Notes under the pieces: model-generated
What the model saw: only the letters and a program-made list of their open reading frames with translations
Database searches by the model: none
What the model was told of the DNA's origin: nothing
NCBI GenBank assembly: GCA_964547905.1
Contig: CAZJPN010000022.1
Coordinates: forward strand, 1 to 33,318
Length of the DNA stretch: 33,318 nucleotides
From: JAJYLM01 sp964547905
Lineage (GTDB): Bacteria; JAMCPX01
Reading direction: 5' to 3'
Part shown: in pieces, positions 29,747 through 33,318 of the stretch
How the letters are laid out: each line of letters begins with the position of its first letter
Numbering within the stretch: the stretch's first letter is position 1
Made by a program: the position numbers and the translations under genes

Positions 29747-31438
29747 TTAATCTTTTGCTGTAACCCTTACAACTTCATCTATAGTCGTAAGCCCTTTTTT
29801 AAGCAAGTCTATAGCGCTCTGCCGCATGGTCATCATCCCGAGTCTTATAGCTTCCTTCTTTATCTCATTAGCAGATGCACCCGCCAATATCAACTTCCTT
29901 ATTTCCTCTGCTATTGTCAGGATTTCATAAACGGCTATCCTGCCTTTATATCCGGTATTACTGCAGACATTGCATCCTTTACCTTTATATGTTTTGGTGG
30001 TTTTAGCCTCTGCCTCAGACATACCTATATCAATAAGGAATTTTTTCTCTATATCAATTTCTTCCTTACACTTTTCACATATTTTTCTCACCAGTCTCTG
30101 GGCAAGTATAGCATGCACAGACGATGCCACAAGGAATGGTTCTATACCCATATTCAACAGCCTGTTAATCGTACTCGGCGCATCATTTGTGTGAATAGTC
30201 GACAAGACGAGGTGACCCGTCAGTGCGGCTTTCACGGCTATTTCTGCTGTCTCATAATCCCTGATCTCTCCGACCATTATAATATTAGGATCCTGCCTGA
30301 GAAACGATCGCAAAGAAGCCGCAAAGTTTAAACCAATCTCTTCATGCATCTGGACCTGATTGACCCCTGGTATATTATATTCAACAGGGTCTTCCGCGGT
30401 GGACACATTTTTAGAAATTTGATTTAATTCAGAAAGCGCGGAATAAAGCGTTGTGGTCTTTCCGCTCCCTGTTGGTCCTGTCACAAGAACCATGCCGTAC
30501 GGCTTGTGCACCGCATCTTTAAAATTCTTCAGCTGTTTTTCATTAAATCCCAACTTTGTCATATCAAGCTGCAGGTTTGATTTGTCCAATAATCGAAGAA
30601 CGATTTTTTCTCCAAACAGTGTAGGCAGAACAGACATACGAAAATCAATATCCTTGCCGTCTGAATATCTTATCTTGATCCTTCCATCTTGAGGTCTTCT
30701 TCTTTCAGCAATATCAAGTTTTGCCATAATCTTTAATCTCGATGCAATCGCGTTCTTCAAAGAAAGAGGCGGTTTCATTATTTCATACAGCATACCGTCT
30801 ATTCTGAACCTAATTCTAAAAACCTTTTCATACGGCTCTACATGTATGTCGCTTGCTCCCTTTTTAATCGCATCATTCAGAACTGAATTTACAAGCTTGA
30901 TGACCGGCGCCTCTTCGCTTGCCTTCTCAAGGGTCTTTACATCAATATTGTCGTCTTCTCCGATAACCTCATATTCTTCTGCAGCTTCATCCAGAATTCC
31001 CTGATAATCCGTTGACACCTCAAAATATTTTTCTATGGATTTTTTTATAGCGGTTTCTGTTGCCGCCACAAATTCAACATTGTACCCGGTAAGAAATTTT
31101 ATCTCGTCGATAACGGACAGGTTGGTCGGATCGGATGTCGCAACAATCAGGGTCGAGCCCGTCTGGTTAACAGGAACAATAAGGTGCTTTCTTGCTACAT
31201 TTTCGGGTATTTTTCTCACTACCTCTTTATCTATCTCGAATTCATCGAGGTTTATGGCCGGAACGTTATACTGTTTACTAAGGAAAGACAGCAGTTCTTC
31301 ATCGGTGACAAACCCTAATTTTGTAAGGCTCGAGCCGAGTCTTCCACCTCCAGCTTTTTGTTCTTCTATGGCCTTTTTAAGCTGTTCAGGCGTTATTAAG
31401 TTTTCCTTAATAAGCAGCTCACCCAATCTCGAAGTCAT
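29747..31438 (-). CDS. pilB: type IV pilus extension ATPase PilB
   Basis: A 563-residue assembly motor. The N-terminal GspE/MshEN domain (RLGELLIKENLITPEQLKKA; GFVTDEELLSFLSKQY) is a c-di-GMP-binding fold in several relatives. The ATPase core has Walker A GPTGSGKT (321-328), Walker B IIMVGEIRD (386-394), the Asp and His boxes, and a zinc-binding tetracysteine (CEKC and CNVC). I chose ATG 31438 over the upstream ATG at 31507 because AAGGGGG lies just ahead of it and a consensus promoter at 31470-31498 lies between the two. First gene of pilB-pilT-pilC-pilS. Confidence 0.96.
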   Translation of the reverse strand: MTSRLGELLIKENLITPEQLKKAIEEQKAGGGRLGSSLTKLGFVTDEELLSFLSKQYNVPAINLDEFEIDKEVVRKIPENVARKHLIVPVNQTGSTLIVATSDPTNLSVIDEIKFLTGYNVEFVAATETAIKKSIEKYFEVSTDYQGILDEAAEEYEVIGEDDNIDVKTLEKASEEAPVIKLVNSVLNDAIKKGASDIHVEPYEKVFRIRFRIDGMLYEIMKPPLSLKNAIASRLKIMAKLDIAERRRPQDGRIKIRYSDGKDIDFRMSVLPTLFGEKIVLRLLDKSNLQLDMTKLGFNEKQLKNFKDAVHKPYGMVLVTGPTGSGKTTTLYSALSELNQISKNVSTAEDPVEYNIPGVNQVQMHEEIGLNFAASLRSFLRQDPNIIMVGEIRDYETAEIAVKAALTGHLVLSTIHTNDAPSTINRLLNMGIEPFLVASSVHAILAQRLVRKICEKCKEEIDIEKKFLIDIGMSEAEAKTTKTYKGKGCNVCSNTGYKGRIAVYEILTIAEEIRKLILAGASANEIKKEAIRLGMMTMRQSAIDLLKKGLTTIDEVVRVTAKD

Positions 31439-31469
31439 GGCATTAACCCCCTTGATAGCTATTTTTGTC

Positions 31470-31498
31470 AGTATACGAAAAACTTGCGAATGTGTCAA
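31470..31498 (-). promoter_or_regulatory. pilB: near-consensus sigma-70 promoter of pilB
   Basis: Read on the minus strand: TTGACA (31498-31493), a 17-base spacer, then TATACT (31475-31470). Transcription should start near 31463, about 25 bases before the ATG at 31438. This supports the shorter PilB start and indicates constitutive housekeeping transcription of the pil operon rather than sigma-54 control. Confidence 0.75.
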
Positions 31499-31732
31499 GG
31501 TGGTCATACAAGTATATATGATTTGATATAGTTGCCTCGCTAGAAAGTTTTTGAAGAAAGGTTCTGGTTTTCCGCCCCAAGCGGTCTAAGCTGAAAAATG
31601 CATGCTTCTGATTAATTTAAAGCACCGGATGCACCATTATATAATCTATATTAAAAAATACAAAAAATATACAAAAGGCAAAGATTTCCTTGACATCATA
31701 CAAACTTATTAGCAATGAATGATGCGTTATTG
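31499..31732. other. divergent intergenic region between pilB and the FadL-type gene
   Basis: No gene seen. The DNA is AT-rich towards the FadL side. A TTGACA at 31690-31695 has no good -10 element at a proper distance. GCCCCAAGCGG near 31577 looks like a repeat fragment but forms no complete hairpin. Confidence 0.4.
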
Positions 31733-31741
31733 TGCTATAAT
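31733..31741 (+). promoter_or_regulatory. extended -10 promoter of the FadL-type gene
   Basis: TGCTATAAT combines the extended -10 TG with a perfect TATAAT. Transcription would start near 31748, leaving about 35 bases before the ATG at 31784 with AAGGAGG in between. There is no good -35 box 17 bases upstream, which an extended -10 promoter does not need. Confidence 0.6.
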
Positions 31742-31783
31742 GTATTTTGTATTCAAAAATATAACTTAAGGAGGTTTTACGGT

Positions 31784-33082
31784 ATGGCGTTTAAGAGAAA
31801 CTTGATCTCATTGGTTTTGGCAGGCGGAGTAATACTGGGATATGCACTCGCGGCCAATGCTACAAACGGTTATGACATGATTGCAATTGGTGCAAAATCG
31901 CTTGGTGAAGCTGGTGCTACGGTAGCTCATCCACTCGACACCTCTGCTATTCTACAAAACCCCGCAGGAATGAGTTTGCTTGACACAAGAGTCGATATAG
32001 GAGGGGCAATTTTTTTGCCGAGCAGAAGCCTGAATGGTGAAAACAGCAGTTCAAATGTATTTATGATCCCAAATGCAGGTTTTGTTGTTAATCCAGAAGG
32101 CAGCGAAAGCAAAAACCCTGGTTTCTCATACGGTATTGGCATGTTTGGAGTATCAGGCATGGGTGTTGATTGGAGCAATCCAAACTTGACGGGCAGCGGG
32201 TGGCTAAAAAAAGCTTATTCCAACTTACAGGTTATGGAATTTGGAGCAGCAGCAGCATTCAGGGTAAACAGGCATTTATCCGTGGGAGTTTCACCTGTTT
32301 TTGTATATCAGTCTCTCCAGATGGAGTACGATTGGAACGTTCGGTATCCTCCCGGGTATACTCCACCGGCAGGCTTTCCAACAGCGGGTGTGCATAAAGA
32401 TGTACTGGATAATACCAGTGCTTATGGATTCGGGTTCAACCTCGGAGCATTGTATGAAATTAACAATTATGTACAGGTCGGAGCGGCTTATCAATCTCCG
32501 AGATGGATGGGCAAATTGATATGGAATGTAACGCCTGACTCGGGAACTATGATGATAGATCCCAATGCAAGTTTGGTTAGTATGAGATTGGATATGCCGC
32601 AACAAATAGCCTTAGGTGTCAATGTACATCCGATAGAGCCGTTCAGGGTCGAGCTTGATGTAAGATGGATTAACTATCACGCCGTTATGGATCAGATTGA
32701 TACACAGGGATTGTTAACCGGAGCACCCAACAACACGTGGAATTTCAACTGGAACGATCAATGGGTTTATGCGGTTAGTCCGGAATACAGGATTACAAAA
32801 TCACTGACTGTAGCTGCTGGTTTCAATTACGGTCAGGACCCGATAGACAGCAGCAGTTTGAATAACAACATCATTGCACCTGCAATAGTTCAGTCGCATA
32901 TCACAGCAGGACTCACCTACGATATAAACAACAACCTTTCTGTTTCAGGGGCTTACGCATACGCGTTTCCACAGAAAGTATCATACACGAACTCAGGGCA
33001 GTATGCTTACATGTTTGGTCCTCAAACAGAAATCGAAATGCATCAGAATACAGGGGCTATTGAATGTTCATATAAATTCTAA
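31784..33082 (+). CDS. FadL/OmpP1/TodX-family outer-membrane transport protein
   Basis: A 432-residue outer-membrane protein for uptake of hydrophobic compounds such as long-chain fatty acids or aromatics. A signal peptide comes first (MAFKRNLISLVLAGGVILGY, cleaved at ALAANA-TNG). The diagnostic N-terminal plug follows (GYDMIAIGAKSLGEAGATVA and ILQNPAGMSLL, including the conserved NPAG). Beta-barrel strands end with a terminal Phe (ECSYKF) as expected for BAM insertion. I chose ATG 31784 because AAGGAGG precedes it and the signal peptide starts there; the frame is open to 31715 but that part overlaps the promoter. Substrate unknown. A good intrinsic terminator follows. Confidence 0.93.
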   Translation: MAFKRNLISLVLAGGVILGYALAANATNGYDMIAIGAKSLGEAGATVAHPLDTSAILQNPAGMSLLDTRVDIGGAIFLPSRSLNGENSSSNVFMIPNAGFVVNPEGSESKNPGFSYGIGMFGVSGMGVDWSNPNLTGSGWLKKAYSNLQVMEFGAAAAFRVNRHLSVGVSPVFVYQSLQMEYDWNVRYPPGYTPPAGFPTAGVHKDVLDNTSAYGFGFNLGALYEINNYVQVGAAYQSPRWMGKLIWNVTPDSGTMMIDPNASLVSMRLDMPQQIALGVNVHPIEPFRVELDVRWINYHAVMDQIDTQGLLTGAPNNTWNFNWNDQWVYAVSPEYRITKSLTVAAGFNYGQDPIDSSSLNNNIIAPAIVQSHITAGLTYDINNNLSVSGAYAYAFPQKVSYTNSGQYAYMFGPQTEIEMHQNTGAIECSYKF

Positions 33083-33098
33083 TCCTCGTTTTAAAAAT

Positions 33099-33132
33099 AA
33101 AAGGGGCAGTTTTTAAGTTCTGTCCCTTTTTC
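33099..33132 (+). terminator. intrinsic terminator after the FadL-type gene
   Basis: AAAAGGGGCAG (33099-33109) pairs with CTGTCCCTTTT (33120-33130) over 11 positions with one G-T pair, around a ten-base loop, and continues into TTTTTTC. It lies 17 bases past the stop. A further inverted repeat, TGCATTTTT (33136-33144) with AAAAATGCA (33156-33164), follows. Confidence 0.8.
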
Positions 33133-33189
33133 TATTGCATTTTTTGGTTAACCCGAAAAATGCATTTGTAAAATAGGGAAGTTTGTGTA

Positions 33190-33318
33190 ATGAACGATAA
33201 GCCTGCGTCAAATATAGGTATTCTTCAAATATTCGACAAAGGAATTAATCGGGTAATAGCATATAAACATACAGAGGACTTCAACCTCGTTTATAACCAA
33301 AAAATTATAGATATCAGG
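33190..33318 (+). CDS. start of an unidentified gene running off the window
   Basis: Forty-three open codons from an ATG at 33190 to the window end: MNDKPASNIGILQIFDKGIN and onward, hydrophilic with no signal peptide. A GGGAAG sits about 12 bases upstream as a modest ribosome-binding site. It follows a strong terminator, so it should have its own promoter. Too little is visible to assign a family. Confidence 0.5.
   Translation, partial: MNDKPASNIGILQIFDKGINRVIAYKHTEDFNLVYNQKIIDIR

Noticed and set aside
31439..31507. Longer PilB start at 31507
   Set aside because: A near-consensus promoter lies inside the extension, and a strong ribosome-binding site precedes the ATG at 31438.
31690..31718. 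TTGACA as -35 box of the FadL-type gene
   Set aside because: The bases 17 away (CAATGA) are a poor -10, and the perfect TATAAT is 40 bases downstream; the extended -10 explains the start better.
1..33318. CRISPR arrays, tRNA or rRNA genes
   Set aside because: No regularly spaced repeats, tRNA-like cloverleaf with a T-arm consensus, or rRNA sequence was seen on reading both strands.

Overview
The window looks like chromosome of a Gram-negative, deltaproteobacterial-type (Desulfobacterota-like) bacterium of moderate to low GC. The reasons are the order rplM-rpsI-argC, a full-length glnE, two outer-membrane beta-barrel proteins, a 13-haem c-type cytochrome, PilZ signalling, and a pilB-pilT-pilC-pilS-pilR cluster ordered as in Geobacter. 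I cannot name a species from sequence alone. No tRNA, rRNA or CRISPR array was seen.

Positions 1-7700 are an accessory, partly decayed region. It holds the first 68 codons of a DUF262/GmrSD-type gene cut off by an IS630-family element, whose transposase carries a frameshift and a nonsense codon. Beyond the IS lie a truncated DUF5615-type toxin remnant with an in-frame amber codon and its intact DUF433 antitoxin. Next is a complete PstI/BsuBI-type restriction-modification pair, with an HTH domain fused to the methyltransferase and a convergent endonuclease. A GC-richer aldo/keto reductase and a lipoprotein gene split by an amber codon follow. Short dispersed repeats and hairpins punctuate the intergenic spaces, and two near-identical 24-base repeats bracket the R-M cassette.

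Positions 7900-12320 carry a LuxR-type regulator, a PilZ protein behind a consensus sigma-70 promoter with a long leader, an UppP-like membrane phosphatase lacking a key glutamate, ssb, and a small exported protein. Positions 12451-20762 carry a penicillin-acylase-family lipoprotein, glnE, and the rplM-rpsI-argC operon, which ends at an inverted repeat facing a DksA-like gene.

Positions 21653-31438 (minus strand) form one functional block. pilB, pilT, pilC and pilS are tightly packed; pilR follows after a repeat-containing gap. Immediately downstream of pilR, where Geobacter has pilA, lie a beta-barrel porin and a 13-haem lipoprotein cytochrome 12 bases apart. This looks like a porin-cytochrome electron conduit attached to the type IV pilus regulatory genes, and it is the most interesting arrangement in the window. 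No pilin gene is visible. A divergent FadL-type outer-membrane protein and the start of an unknown gene close the window.
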